From Inia geoffrensis (Eukaryota; Chordata; Mammalia; Artiodactyla; Iniidae), in assembly GCA_036417435.1 (NCBI GenBank), contig CM070904.1, positions 65,564,908-65,628,907 of the forward strand: a stretch of DNA of 64,000 nucleotides, in the 5' to 3' direction. A program made the position numbers and the translations under genes. Position 1 is the stretch's first letter, and each line of letters begins with the position of its first letter. A model generated the notes under the pieces. The model saw only the letters and a list, made by a program, of their open reading frames with translations, had not been told where the DNA came from and did no database searches. This document shows positions 45,425-58,194 of the stretch, piece after piece.

Positions 45425-46967
45425 AGTCTTTAAAACAAGGCTATTTGGATAGAAATGCTGCTAAAACCTTAACCATAAATGCAGTAATATTGAATATAAA
45501 CATTTCACTTAAGGATCTCACTTCCTTGTTTGGTTGCAGTGAAGAAGAAACTGTATTTAAAAAAAATACCTTTAACTTAAAATCTTTCACACTTACTGGG
45601 AGTCTGTAAATTGCACTAATAACATTCTGTTGACCACTTTATTAAAGCAAAAGTGAAAGAAAACCCTCACATTGCCAAACCATGTATTGTTTATTTAAAA
45701 GTGTTAAATGGAGTTGGTGATTTGAGCCCCTTATTGAGTGCTGAGTATATTGAAATTTGTAAAATTGCTAAGTGTTAACATTGCTGGAGCTGTGATGTGG
45801 CCTGGCCACCAAGTGTAAATACTACAGTACAAACCAGGGGGCAAATATTAGGGAAAAGGAAGCTTATTTATAATGGATTTTTACCCATTCATTTTTATGT
45901 TGTATGTAATGTAGATTTTGGTTCTTAAAATCTTTACCTTCTACTCATGTAGCATTGCATCTCTATTTAATTTACTAATTGTCATTATCATAAATTATCA
46001 TCATGTTTATTATTTTCACTATACATATTTTTACAAAGTGATGACATGATTGCACTTTCTGTATTTACTCCCAGCTACTTCAAAATGAACATTTGTAATT
46101 TACCACCCATTTTGGGGACACTGTCTTTTTATCAGCTTAATTAGGCTGTATCTTAAGCATTTTCTCAGGATTGGATTGTAGTAAGGTCTTGTGACAGAAA
46201 CACTTAGAGTGTGTGCTGTCTAATACTGTTGCTTTATTTTTCATGTTTCTGCTCGTTACTTAGAGCATTAATTTGGTTTTTCTATTTTAATTAGCAGTCT
46301 GACATTAAAAATAACTTTTATTTCAAGTAATATTCATTTTACAGGTTTTAATAAGTCTACATATTGTATTTGTAACCTAGGCAGGGAAATTTTGCTGTCA
46401 GATATATTTGTCTTGGTTTCTTAAAACTGTAATACAAAAGTATTTCAGTAATACATATATTATTGAAATATATGATATATATAAAACTTTTATCAACCAA
46501 TATACTTATTATAATTAAAATTAAGATATTCTTATCATCAAAGTTAAGGTTACAAATGGGTCAAAGAAGCATGATTAGTTTAATAGAAGATACAGAAATG
46601 GATATATTCTGGATTTAGATTATAAAGCAGATATTTTAACATAAATTATTCAGCACAATAGTCCAAGTATATGTGTGTTTTGCAGGTAAAATAGCATAAA
46701 AGTAAACTGACACTACCATGACAAGTAAACACAGTTTTGTTGGGTGATTTTGAAAGACAATATGTACAGATATTGTATGCTTATTTTAAGCTGTCAAACC
46801 ATTTTTGTTTTTGAATAACATCTTAGGCAGATACCTAATACTTAAAAGAGATAAAATTAAAAATGGCTTGGTTTGAAATGGGATGGACGGTTCAGAGATA
46901 CAGCTGTTTAAAAACCACCCTGTTCTCTGGGATCTAAGGAGCAGACTTAAAAAACTACCTAATAGAG
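45425..46967. other. AT-rich unassigned sequence
   Basis: No repeat family or exon was recognised. Short AT-rich stretches such as that at 46448-46490 are low complexity. Confidence 0.45.
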
Positions 46968-47599
46968 GAGTGGCCAAGATGGTGGAGTAGAAAGACCCTG
47001 AGCTCACCTCCTCCCACAGGCACACCAAAGTTACAAACATTTACAGAGCAACTGTTGATAAGAATGACCTGAAGACTATCAGAAAAGATCTTCTATAACT
47101 TAAGATGTAAAGACAGAACCACAGCAAGATGGGTAGGAGGGGTGGAGACATGGTATAGTCCAGACCCATATCCTGAGGTTGGTGATCCATGAATGGGAGA
47201 ATGGTTACAATTGTAGAGGTCCTCCAAGAAGCAAGGGGTCCAAGCCCCACATTGGGCTCCCCAGCCCAGGGGTCCTGCACCGGGAAGATGAGCCCCCAGA
47301 ATATTTGGCTTTGAAGGCCAGTGGGGTCTTACTTTTATGAGGGCCAGAGGCCTGAGGAAAATAAAGACTCCACTCTCAAAGGACACACACAAAATGTCAC
47401 ACGCTCTGGGAACCAAGGCAGAAGCAGTAATTTCATTGGAGACCTGATCAGACCTACTTGCTGATCTTGGAGAGCCTCCCATAGAGGCAGGAGGCAATTA
47501 GGACTCACCCTGGGAATGTAGACACTGGCAGCAGCTATTTTGGGGAGCTCATTCTATCACAAGGACCCTGGTACTGGGAAGTGCAATTTTGGATCATCT

Positions 47600-48360
47600 C
47601 TCTAGCTCATTAGTGATGAAACCTGGCCCTGCCCACCAACCGGTTGGCACCAATCCTGAGATGCCCCAGGCCAAGCAGCTTGCTGGGCAGGTACACAGCC
47701 TCACCCACCAGCAGGTCAGCTCCTCTAGGACCCTCTGAGTCCCCAGCCACCTGAGGACCTGGCCCCACCAACCAGAGGGCTGAGGATCTGACCTTACCCA
47801 CCAGTGGTCAAGCATCAGTACTAGGACTCCTGAACTCCACAACCAGAGACCCCTGGACCTGGCTCTGCCCACCAGCAGGTGGACACCAGCCCCAGGACTA
47901 CCACAGAACTGTAGCCAGCCACGTCAAAACCTGGCCTAACCACCAGCAGTCTGGTACACCACTCTGGGAGGCCCTGGGTCCTGGCACCACCCACCAGCAT
48001 GCCAACACCAGGTCTGGACACCCCTGATCCCACGGCCAGCCATGTCAGGAACTGGCCAGCCCACCATCAGGCTGACACCAGCCCTAGGAATCTTGGTTCT
48101 GCAGCCAGTCACCCCAGGACCCAGCATCATCCACCGGTGAGCCAGCACTAGCTCCAGAGTCCCCTGGGGCTCCACAGCCAGTTCCTAGTGACCGAGCCCT
48201 GCCCACCAGTGGGCTGGCATCAGGATTGAGACTCCCCTGGCTGTGCAGCCAGTGTACCAGGATGCGGTCCTACCTACCTGTGGCCGGTAGCCTGTGCACA
48301 AGGCTGGACCTGGCAACCAACTGGACTTGGTGGTGGGGTAGCCACACCTACCAGGGTGCC
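47600..48360 (+). repeat. degenerate GC-rich minisatellite in old L1 5'UTR
   Basis: Roughly ten units of about 65-80 bases share the pattern 'cccaccagcaggttggcacc ... ccaggac... ccacagccagcc... ccaggacctggccc'. Visible anchors are cccaccagcaggtcagctcc, cccaccagcaggtggacacc, cccaccagcatgccaacacc and cccaccagtgggctggcatc. The units differ too much for slippage to be recent. The overlapping minus-strand open frames rich in Gly, Val and Trp are translations of this repeat. Confidence 0.8.
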
Positions 48361-48479
48361 CACAGTAAAAGGCCCATGTGGCCCACAACAAAAAGGCCCA
48401 CATGGCCCAAATAGATCACACCCCTAGAACATATAGATCTGGTGGCCAGAGGAGAGTGCAGTGCTGAACCCCTTAAGAT

Positions 48480-48803
48480 GTCTCCTACATAAAGCCACTT
48501 TACCAAGATCAGGAAAGGTATTCAGCCTACCAACCAAGTAGAAATAAAAAGGAAGTTAGGCAAAATGAGGCAACAGAGAAATATGTTCCAAATGAAGGTA
48601 TAAGATAAAACCCCAGAAGAACTAACTAAAATGGAGATCCACAATGCGCCTCATAAAGAGTCCAAGGTCATGGTCATAAAGATGCTCAAAGAACTCAGGA
48701 GAAGAATGGGTGAGCACAGTGAGAAGTTTAACAAAGAGAAAAAATAAAGAAGAACCAGAGTTGAAGGGTATAATAACTGAAATAAATACACTAGAGGAAA
48801 ATC
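48480..48803 (+). pseudogene. L1 ORF1 N-terminal remnant
   Basis: The sequence aaaatgaggcaacagagaaa and the following aactcaggagaagaatgggt and gaagaaccagagttgaaggg correspond to the start of ORF1 and its coiled-coil region in old L1s. Stops and small indels are frequent. It breaks off at about 48803 in gaaataaatacactagagga and the sequence that follows. Confidence 0.65.
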
Positions 48804-49435
48804 TTTTTTATAAGTCCCTTTACATTCACATCAGTAAGAATAAGACACCTATGAATAAATCTAACTAAGGAGGTAAAAGACCTATATTTAGAGAACTATA
48901 AGACATTGATGAAACAAGTTGAAGATGACACAAACAGATTGGAAAGATATACCATGTTCATGGATTGGAAGAAATGTTAAAATGACAGTACTGCACAGGG
49001 CAATCCTCAGATTCAACCTATTAAAATACCAATGGCATTTTTAACAGAACTAGAACAAATAATTCTAAAATGTGTGTGGAAACACAAAAGACTCCTAATA
49101 GCCAAAACAATCTTTAAGAAAGAAGAACAAAGCTGGAGGTATCACACTCCCTGGTTTCAAACTATAATGCAAAGCTACAGTAATCAAAACAGTATGGTAC
49201 TAGCACAAAAACAGACATGTAGATTAATGGAACAGAATAGAGAGCCCAGAAATAAACCCACACACCTATGGTCAGTTAATCTACAACAAAGGAGGGAATA
49301 ATATACAATGGAGAAAAGACAGTCTCTTTAACAAATGGTGACTAGACACCAAATGGGAAACTAGACAGCTACATGTAAAACAGTGAAATTAGAATATTAC
49401 CTCACACCATATACAATTTAAAGTTTTATACAAAA
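48804..49435 (+). pseudogene. L1 ORF2 middle remnant
   Basis: Starting near taagtccctttacattcaca, the text corresponds to the ORF2 region after the FADD motif. An open piece at 49032-49301 gives AFLTELEQIILKCVWKHKR, matching the equivalent segment ([19 protein letters not shown]) of the L1 at 39.5 kb, followed by a frameshifted remainder. Similarity ends near caccatatacaatttaaag. Confidence 0.8.
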
Positions 49436-50240
49436 ATAGAGGTTTTTATTTTTAATATTAATGTCCTAAAGAATTAGTCTAACACAGTACATAATTTTGT
49501 GATAACAGGAATTCTTTGATCTAATTAAAAAATTAGATTCAACAATTGCTTCTACAGTGTCCCAAAAGATGATTCAAATTATGATTTTATAATTTGGAAA
49601 TGGGAAACTGGGTATCACTCTGGGAAAGCTTTTTCACATTTGGACAATTTTAATGTTAGAAAGACTTTTGTGATAAGGACTATTTGTTTCAATGAGATAT
49701 TACAAAGAGTTAACCAACTGTAGTATATTTTCGCCTAAAAATATTTTTCTCACTCATCTAAATGCACCTTATCCTGCTTCAAGTCTTAAATTCGTGAATA
49801 TTCACAAAGATCCTTGTATGAGATATATGCAACCATTTTAATTGTGGAAGGGACTCACTGACAGCTATAAACTTGAAGACAATCAAAGACAATGATCTGA
49901 ATCAACATCGTATATAATTTATCCTTGCCTGGGAATATATGTTTTGCATTTGAGGTTTCAGACCTGGCATTGTTTAGTTTGGAGATAACTGCTCTCAAGT
50001 GACTTTTTGGTGATTTTACTGAACTTGGAACCATGTGGTAGTATGCAGGTGATATAAGGTTTGCTTGAATAGCTATTGTAAATTACCTGAGCTTTTTGTG
50101 CATTTAAGACCTATGATTTAATATTGAAAAAGTTACCTGAGGTTGGCTGCTTATTTTTAAACACATGAAGTCCATGTACTTCCATCTCAGTAATACTTTC
50201 TAAAATTTCTTTGAAACACATTTATTTTATTTTTCTGCCA
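49436..50240. other. AT-rich unassigned sequence
   Basis: No repeat family or exon recognised. Confidence 0.45.
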
Positions 50241-50605
50241 TTAATTAATCCATTGAACTAAAACTAACATGTGCCTAATATGTACTAGGCAGTATTCTTG
50301 GAATTGGGAATACAGGAGTGAATAAAATTAAAATCCTCCCTGTCCACCTGCCCCATTTTTTCAGAGCTTACCTTCCCACTGGGGACAGACACTAAATAAC
50401 ATAACGTAACATAACATAACATAATGTAACATAACATTACATAACACAACATAACAACATAACATAATTTAATATAAGGTAGTTGTCAGCAAAGGCATCT
50501 CAGAGGAGTGTAACAATCGAACTGAGATGTGAATGATGTAAAAGAGTTATTGCAGATAAGGGGAAGTGGCAAGTGCAAGGATTCGAAGGTCTTCTGTATT
50601 GTTTG
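50241..50605 (-). repeat. L2 LINE 3' fragment, antisense, with embedded microsatellite
   Basis: The plus strand reads as the reversed L2 3' end (gtgcctaatatgtactaggc, gaattgggaatacaggagtg, then actggggacagacactaaat). After the AACAT repeat it continues with aaggcatctcagaggagtgt and aactgagatgtgaatgatgt. Confidence 0.65.
50394..50470. repeat. (AACAT)n microsatellite
   Basis: About fifteen imperfect AACAT/AACGT units lie where other L2 copies have an 'aataaataa'-type stretch. Confidence 0.9.
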
Positions 50606-52840
50606 AATAGTTTATAAGAATGAATTTGTAATTACTTGCATAGCAATAGCAGAAAAATCTATGCATCTTATCGAAAAGCTATACCATTATAATGTCCGGA
50701 CAATGATATGGAAGGATGCTGAAACTAGATAAAAGGCAAAAGGTATTAGGTGTGCAATATGGAAGTATTAGAAATGTTTAAAGTGAAATGAAATATGTTT
50801 TTCTTTCTTCAATTAGTAATATTCCAATTAGTAATAGAGTTTAATCTCACTAATTTTAATCCTTAGCCAAATAGGACTTAGTATTGACAGTTTGTTGCAT
50901 GCACTATCTGGATTTTAAAAACAAACATCAAGTGTATTATTGTATGTATTGCCCATTAATGCAAAAGCAAATAAAAGTAAAAACACCTCTTAGAACATAT
51001 TGGCAGATACTTGTCTTGAGCAATATGACCCAAATGTAGGATAATGACATTAAGAAAGGTGATAAATTAGTAAGGTCAAGTAGATACCTATCAAATCAAT
51101 GTCTGACTAGAGCCATATAAATATGTGTGTAAAAACTGCTTAAGTTTATATAGCTTTAAGACCATATGATAGGCATATACATAGAATATCAACTATTGCA
51201 CAAGAAAGTTATTTTTCCAAAGGACTATTTATTTTTTAAGAAAGATCCAACATAGATTTCCTTGAAATATCAGTTCATTTAGGTCATTGAGGTCACTTAG
51301 GACAGATTTTTGATTTACAAAATTCAGTGCCAGAATTTTCAGGCTTACACTTGTTGCATAAGGTGAAGCAAAATTATATGAGTATAGACATGTTGTGTGT
51401 ATAATATTGTTCTATTGGAATCTAACTGTGGCATGGTTAAGTGTAACTTATGGGATACTGGCTGTGGAACCCAAACATTAATATGCAGGGGAAGAGTTCT
51501 ATATTGTACTAATATGGACAATGCAATTTTTAAAAAAGGATATGCATCTCTATTGGTATATAAAGTTATGAATAAATGAAAAGAATAAAATGAATCATTA
51601 AATCATTCTTTCTTGATAAATATAGCGCTTCTACTATGTACAATTCATCAGTTTAAATTATGTAGAAAAATGTTGATCCTCCTTGTACCAATCTGCTTGC
51701 TTTTAGGAATATAAGTACCCAAACCTCCTTCTCTCCCTCCCTGCATCTGTCTTCGATATACACAGCTCCCTTTGAAATCAGTGGGATATGAGGGAGTGCA
51801 GTGGGAGATGAAAATCTGTGAATTCAGCAGCCATTTCTCAGGTGGAAGATTGGGGGAGCTGCCATCTTAATGATGCTTCTCAGTGGGAGACCCAGTTTGA
51901 TGAGGCTGAATAGGCCTGAAAGAATCGACTTCATGATATAAGGAAACGGGGAATCAGAGAGCCTTGCCGCTTCCAGAAGGAAACTTGAAATACCAAGTGG
52001 TATAGACTCCCTTTCAAATCAAATTAATTGAATCTGTGTAATTTCTTTTTCCCTTCTTAAGAACTCCCACTTTTTTATTTTTGGTAAACCATCACCCACT
52101 ATCTGTTATTTCTTAATTCATTCCTTGAGTTACTTCATCTTTTGTTACTGTCAATAACTACCAGCCTCTTAGTTACTCTGTTTTATTATATTTAAGAGCC
52201 CAATGCCTAGGTGCTCACATATATCTCCCACTGAATTCAATTCAGTTCTTTAAACTGTGTTTGGTGATTTTCTCACCTTAGTAATTACACATCATGATTA
52301 GAATAGCATTTGTTATGTGAGGGTTTTCTTTAAACCTGACTGAGGGTTTTCCTTAAAAAGTCCTAGGAACAAACATAAACTTCTAAATTATAAGAGATGC
52401 AACTTTCTTAGAATGATTATCTATTTTTTCCTGGATATTGCTTGCAATCCTACATGGTCTGAACATTACCTGTTACCGCACAGAGTCAGAAGAAATACAT
52501 TCTCTCTTCTTAACATCTTAACCATTGGTACGTTATATTGTTGTGATACCTGTGTTATATACATAATATGTATTATATGAAAGCACAGACTAAGAAATAA
52601 CAGTTAACAAAAAGCTCCCTATAAACACTAGATCCATTGAGTAAATGTTATACATTTTGGACAAATAAAACAATCTCTTTATATATATATACTGGAGCAA
52701 GGAGCAGGCGCTCAATACTGTGAAGTGAATTAAGAAATGAATTGGTCATTTGGTTGGAATTCTATTAGTGTTGTGTGAGACAATACCTAAAGGTAGGGCA
52801 GGAAGAGTTTTAGACACATTTAGTAATCCTGCCTAAAACC
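50606..52840. other. unassigned AT-rich sequence
   Basis: No recognised repeat family apart from a short TA run at 52679-52691. No exon recognised. Confidence 0.45.
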
Positions 52841-53600
52841 AGCTTTCTCCTTCTAGATGGGGCCTTACTCAAACCCCAGCAGCCAATTGTAATGCTTATC
52901 ATAATCATAACGTTAAAGATTTTCAAAGCAGACATTTCCCTCAGCTGTCCTTAGGAGCCTGTTTTTAAGTGATTAAAATTCAACGCTGTCAAGAAGTTGT
53001 TACATTATGTCAACTTAAATTTGTCTTGCAAGTTAAGCCATTTCCTGCTGTAGCCCTGAAGAACAGCTGGTCACCATCTTCTTTATGATCATCCTCCTTA
53101 AGCTTGAAGATAACAATAAAACCATCCAATTCTCTTTTGTCTTTTTTAGCAGAAGTCATCGCAACTTACATATTTTTCATAGATTCTTATTTTTTCTAAT
53201 GACATAAATTTATTCTCAGGGCCACTAAGCTTTCTGATATTCCTGGGAGATTAGTAGACGGCAGCCTTTCCATTGCAGACAGAAGCTTGCCAAAATGATT
53301 TCAAATTATGCCTGCCTATCTTTTAATACACTGCCAATGACATAATGTTCCCTAAACAACACAAATATAATTGACATCTGTAATTAACATTAGGTCACAC
53401 TTTTCTCTCCTACATTAAAAATGTCATCTTTGAAACATTATTTCACTGGTTATGTTTGTGCCAATATAGATATATCCCAGATATATTAGCAGTGAACCAT
53501 GCAGCAGGGAAAGCTTAAATCTCCAAATGCCCTTCACACACCGACTATTTTTAAAATCCTTTGAAGCATGATGTGAATCACTGCCTATAATATGGAAGGT
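52841..53600. other. repeat-free block, possible conserved non-coding element
   Basis: This block is less simple in composition than its flanks, has no repeat I know, and has several homeodomain-type TAATTA and AT-rich factor words (for example ctgtaattaacattaggtca at about 53379). No frame is open for long. That it might be a conserved enhancer is only a guess; alignment with other mammals is needed. Confidence 0.2.
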
Positions 53601-55239
53601 TTATTATATTTATTACAGAACATAGTAGGTCTGTGTCTTCGCCATGACAATCACGTGAAGAAAGGTGAATAGTTGGGCCAGTTATCTGCATGTGTTAAAA
53701 CTGATGCCCCCGCTGCCAGTTTCTCTATGATTCTTTGATGGTTTGTAGTTAGAATCTGTGTAGAGTTAGGTTGCTTATCAAGTGAATCTGGTACATTTGA
53801 TCAGTGTAATTATGTAATTTTGAAAATATAGGGCCTCAGGCTTCAATTCTTATTTCAATTAGACATTTCTTCAATTAGGCGTTTAGCTTTCAAAAACTGT
53901 AAACTTTCCTGATGATTATCCAAAACATTCTCTCTGCTTTGCGTAGAGAGCTTGAGTAAGTTTGTCCAATTTATTAGAGTCAAAATTCCCTCAAATCAGA
54001 AGGAAGCACATATGATATCTGTCATATTAAGGCCAGATAAAGTCAGTTCTTAATCTGTTTACCAGGGTTCATCTACTAAATTTATCATTATATCCCAAAT
54101 CAGTGCTACACCAGTATTACTTCTGAATAAAGCAAGCAGTTTACCAAACGGGATGTAGACTAAAATCCCGTATTTGTTTTAACAAAAAGTGTTAAACATG
54201 CATAAGAGAGGTCTGGAAGAACATCCACAATATAATTAAAGTGATTATCATCTCTGAGTGTTGGGATCATGGCTTATCTTTATTTTCTTCTTTTTGTTTG
54301 CATGCTTTTCTAAGTTTTCTACAGTGAACATGTTTTATGTATATAATAAAAAACCTCTAGTTTTAAACATTTTAAAGGCTAAATCAGCTAAAAATACATG
54401 TTTAAACCTAGAATAATGATTCAAGTTGTGGTCTAAAAATTTCAGGGTGTTTGAGTTAGAAACTATCCATATTAAATAGGCAGGGACCTTGTTTCAAGCA
54501 TTGTTTCTTCAAAGCCTAGCATGCTGTGAGTACTTAAATATTGATACATTACCCTAAAACAAGTATTAAATATGTTAACTAGAGAAATGCAGTGACGTTG
54601 TGAACCATTCTCCCCCCCACACACCCCACCCCCTGCCCCTGTAAGCAAAATACATCCTACTTTACATCATCGTAGTTGGATAATGGACATTAAGAATTGC
54701 CAACTAGGGGAAAAAAGGAAAAAGGGAGATTTCAAGTCCCATGAGAATATTCTGGGGCATTAGTTTCTACAAATAAACATTGAGTTATGTCAGGAATGTT
54801 ATGCAGCCATAATGCTGTCTATCCTGTATTCCCAGCTTTGTGGCTAGAAGCACCAGTTCAATGTTCTGAAAATTCACAGTTGTGAAAAATTTTCTTCTCA
54901 AAACAACTTAATTGGAGTTACTTCTAAATTTTCTTTGGGTAGAGAAATGTGAAGGAAGTATGTTAATATAGAGCATTGCAAACACTAAGATTACGCTTAA
55001 GCTCATGATGTACTAGGTGGAATGCTTCACTGGAAGTAAAGAATCTAATCACAGTTCTTTTTCTTCATTCTTCATTAAGCTGAAACTGATCACTTTGCTC
55101 CTTGGTTTTTATCTGGCAAAGAGAACTTTGGGTAGAGTCTTTAAAAATGTTTTTAAACAGTGATGTGCTGGAAGAACATTGAAGAGAGTAAGATGGTCAG
55201 AGTTCTAAATAGGATTCTTGTTTATTCTTTCATCCCTAT
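53601..55239. other. unassigned sequence
   Basis: AT-rich with no repeat family or exon recognised. A C-rich run is at 54611-54638. Confidence 0.45.
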
Positions 55240-55508
55240 AGGGACAGTATAATGTAGTGGCCAAGAGCATATGCTGTGGAGACAAACCACTTGGTTTCAT
55301 ATTCCAGCTCTAACATTGGCTAAATGTGTGACCATGAAGTTGTTTCACCCCTCCAATCCTCAGTTTCTTTATCTATAAACTAATGAATAATAATAGTTAA
55401 TAATTGTTAATAACTGTTCATGCTTATGTAATCATTAAATAAGATAAAATATGTGAAGATCTTAGCACAATGCCTAACATGTAGAAAGTACTCTATAAAT
55501 GTTAGTTA
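55240..55508 (+). repeat. MIR SINE
   Basis: A near-complete MIR: gtataatgtagtggccaaga, ttggtttcatattccagctc, aaatgtgtgaccatgaagtt, tcctcagtttctttatctat and aatgcctaacatgtagaaag. Confidence 0.85.
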
Positions 55509-55841
55509 TAATAAATTCAGCAGATATTTATGAAGCATCTATGATGTGCTGAGAAGTATATTAAAATCCAGGAAAACAATTACGAACATTAAAAGATGGT
55601 GTCTAGACTCACAGAGTTTTAAATCTTATAAGGGGGAGGAAGAAATAAGCAATTGTGAATCATTGAGATCAGGATGATTCAGGGTGCTGTGAAGGTATAT
55701 AAAAGGGGCACCTGCACCAGTCTAGGAAAGCTTTATGCAGGTGGTCCTATCTACATTGAGACCAGATTAGCATGGAGTGAACTAGGTGAAGAAATGTGAG
55801 AAACATATTCTAGGTAGAGGAACCAGCAAGCAAAAATCCCC
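55509..55841 (-). repeat. L2 LINE 3' end, antisense
   Basis: Directly after the MIR, aaattcagcagatatttatg and aagcatctatgatgtgctga are the reversed L2 3' end, followed by tctagactcacagagtttta and aaaagcttatgcaggtggtc-like text. The L2 continues at 56336. Confidence 0.65.
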
Positions 55842-56335
55842 TTTTCAGTCAGTATTTCTCTTGCAGGTAACCCAGCTCAGACAGGCTAACAATAATAGTA
55901 GCTTATTAGCTCATGTAAGTTAAATTCCAGAGGTTGGGAGGTTTTCAGATGAACTTTAACAGGATTCTAAGTTAATTTCCTTCTAATTTGTTGTCTCTGC
56001 TTTGATTTTTGTCCTGATTTTGGATTTAATCATGATAGCAAAATGCCCATATCAGTGTAGGCCTCACACCAAAATAGAAAAGAAAGCTTTTTTCCCCTCT
56101 AGTCATCAAACAAAACACCGGGGATTCATTATGATTGACCAACTTAGGTCATGTGCTCATCCCTGAACAAATAACTGGGACATGGGATATGGGGTCACAC
56201 TGAATGGTTTGGCCATTCAGAATGTCCTTCAGGAGCTAAGATCAATAGCACCCAGAAATCGAGCTGCTACTCGGTAGAGGGAAGAAAGAATACATACTGG
56301 GGAGGAAACCAATAGTACCCACTAGAGGCTAAAGG
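55842..56335. repeat. possible unclassified old repeat inside L2
   Basis: The words gacaggctaacaataatagt, gcttattagctcatgtaagt and gtcatgtgctcatccctgaa look like part of an old mammalian interspersed repeat that I cannot name. It separates two parts of an antisense L2, so it is probably an insertion. Confidence 0.35.
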
Positions 56336-57290
56336 ATGAGAGAGAGCTCGTTATGCTCAAGGAGCTGAAGTAAGTTCAAATAGCATCTGAGGAGGCTGGA
56401 GATGGGGAATAGCAAATTTGGAATTAGAGAAATAAACAAATGCCAGATGACGCGGGGCTTTGAAAAATAATCTCAGGGAACTTGGACTTCTTCCTGACGC
56501 AGTGAGAAAAGAAGTGTCTTTTTTGTTTTGTTTTGTGTTTTAGCAGGGGAGTAAACAATCATGTTTGTGAAATCTAGTATGGAAAATGAATCAAAGAAAA
56601 TTGGAACTGGAGGTTGAGAGACAATAAATACAGGAGACTCTTAATTCAAGTTTAAAATTATGATGACTTAAATGGGTGATGGGGATATAGAAAAGTGAAT
56701 GTGAAAACTTGTTTCAGGAATAGAATTAGGAGAACTTGGTAATTAATTGGTTTGGTGGGATTGAGGGAGAGAGAGGAGTTAAGGATAATGCCCATGTTCT
56801 TGGCTCAGGAAATTAGGTGTCCACGCCATTCACTGAGATTGGAATATAAGAAGGAAAAAAAAGGTTTGGAGGTTAAGATAATGCAGTCCCTGTGGAACAT
56901 CTAAATAGAAATATCAATACAGGTGTAGAGCACAGGAGAGCTAAAAGGTCTTGAGATACTGTGAGCATCATGGGGATGATGAGATAATCTAGAGAACACA
57001 TAGAGGAAGAGAACAAAAAACCTGAGATGGAAATTAGGGTATATGAGACTGAGAAAGAGAGCCCACAAAGATGACTTGGAAAAGATGACACAAGAGGGAA
57101 CAGAAAAAACCCAGTGAACCAACAGGAGAGTATTTCAAAATGGGCAATGGTTAATTGTCTAAAGCAAGAGAGATGAGAGTAGCTCCAGAGGAGTGGTGTA
57201 AATGGAAGCCAGATTGCAATGGATTGAAGCACTGAAGTAAGTAGAGATGTGGATACAGACAGCTCTTAATTGGGCCATGAAAGAGTAACT
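56336..57290 (-). repeat. L2 LINE ORF2 region, antisense
   Basis: Matching phrases are catctgaggaggctggagat, gacgcggggctttgaaaaat, tagcaggggagtaaacaatc, gaggagttaaggataatgcc and gccattcactgagattggaa, in the order expected of the antisense L2 reverse-transcriptase region. The minus-strand open frame of 119 codons at 56873-57232 runs through it, but does not read as the L2 protein over its length. Confidence 0.6.
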
Positions 57291-57449
57291 GACAAGCAGT
57301 TGAGGGATCTGTTATTATTAATTTTCTTTAAGATAAAAGGATCTTGAATATTTAATATCATTAGGAGGATTTGTATATGAGGATTTATATAACTAACATG
57401 TATAACTAACAGTTTGTCTAACTTTTATATAACTAACATATATAACTGA

Positions 57450-57705
57450 CATTTATATAACAGCACTTACAGTACCAGTCACTGTTCTCAGTATTTTATA
57501 TATAGTAACCCTTTCTCATCTTCATAACAACCCTATGAGGTAAGTGCTATTATTATTATTCACAAAAGATGAGGAAACTGAGGCACAGGGGTCAAGTATC
57601 TTGCCCAACGTCATGAGCTAATAAGTTGTAGGGCTGGAATGAAACTGACAGAAGCCTGGCCCTGTAGTCTGTGCTCTTAACTGTTGTTCAGTACTGCTGT
57701 CCCTG
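57450..57705 (-). repeat. MIR SINE, antisense
   Basis: A well-preserved reversed MIR: tcttcataacaaccctatga, ggtaagtgctattattatta, gatgaggaaactgaggcaca, gtagggctggaatgaaactg and gtctgtgctcttaactgttg. Confidence 0.88.
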
Positions 57706-57785
57706 GGCTAGGTTGCCTTTACTTCACTCTACTGGATCAAATAAATAGTAACAGTAAAATGTATAGCAGCGAAAGGACATACATT

Positions 57786-57975
57786 CTTTTTTTTATTGGA
57801 ATATAGTTGATTTAAAATGTGTTAGTTTCTGCTGTACAGCAAATTGAATCAGTTATATATATATACATATAACCACTCTTTTTTAGATTCTTCTCCCATA
57901 TAGGTCATTACAGAGTATTGAGAAGAGTTCCCTGTGCTATACAGTAGGTCCTTATTAGTTACCTATTTTAGGACA
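57786..57975 (-). repeat. L1 3' end, antisense
   Basis: After a T-rich start, attggaatatagttgattta and gttagtttctgctgtacagc are the reversed L1 3' end. The copy ends with ccctgtgctatacagtaggt and cttattagttacctatttta, so it is strongly 5'-truncated. Confidence 0.85.
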
Positions 57976-58194
57976 TGTATTCTTGATGAAACAGAAGGGG
58001 ATGAGGTTCAGCTGCAAGGGACAGAAAACCTGGGATAATTTTGGCCTAAGATTATTTTTTTGTCAGTTTATTTTTCTGTCATCCAAAAATCTGGGTAAGT
58101 AGTATGGCACTGATGTGATACCGTTTTGTGAGGAATCTGATTTCTTTCCATATTGTTGCTTCATTGTGCATGGCTAAGATCCTCAAAGTGGAAC

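Larger units (their letters stand above)
46968..49435 (+). mobile_element. older L1 with 5'UTR, internally deleted
   Basis: The copy starts gaggagtggccaagatggtg, a known type of mammalian L1 5' end, followed by ctgagctcacctcctcccac. It contains a GC-rich repetitive part (47600-48360), an ORF1 start region and then, after a sharp jump at about 48804, an ORF2 piece. The 3' part of ORF1, more than half of ORF2 and the 3' end are missing. No target duplication or poly(A) was found, in line with 3' loss. Confidence 0.8.

Noticed and set aside
47041..48414. Overlapping minus-strand frames rich in Gly, Val and Trp
   Set aside because: They translate the minisatellite-like part of an old L1 5'UTR read backwards.
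56873..57232. 119-codon minus-strand frame, hydrophobic, possibly membrane protein
   Set aside because: It overlaps an antisense L2 and does not read as the L2 protein throughout; no independent support for a gene.
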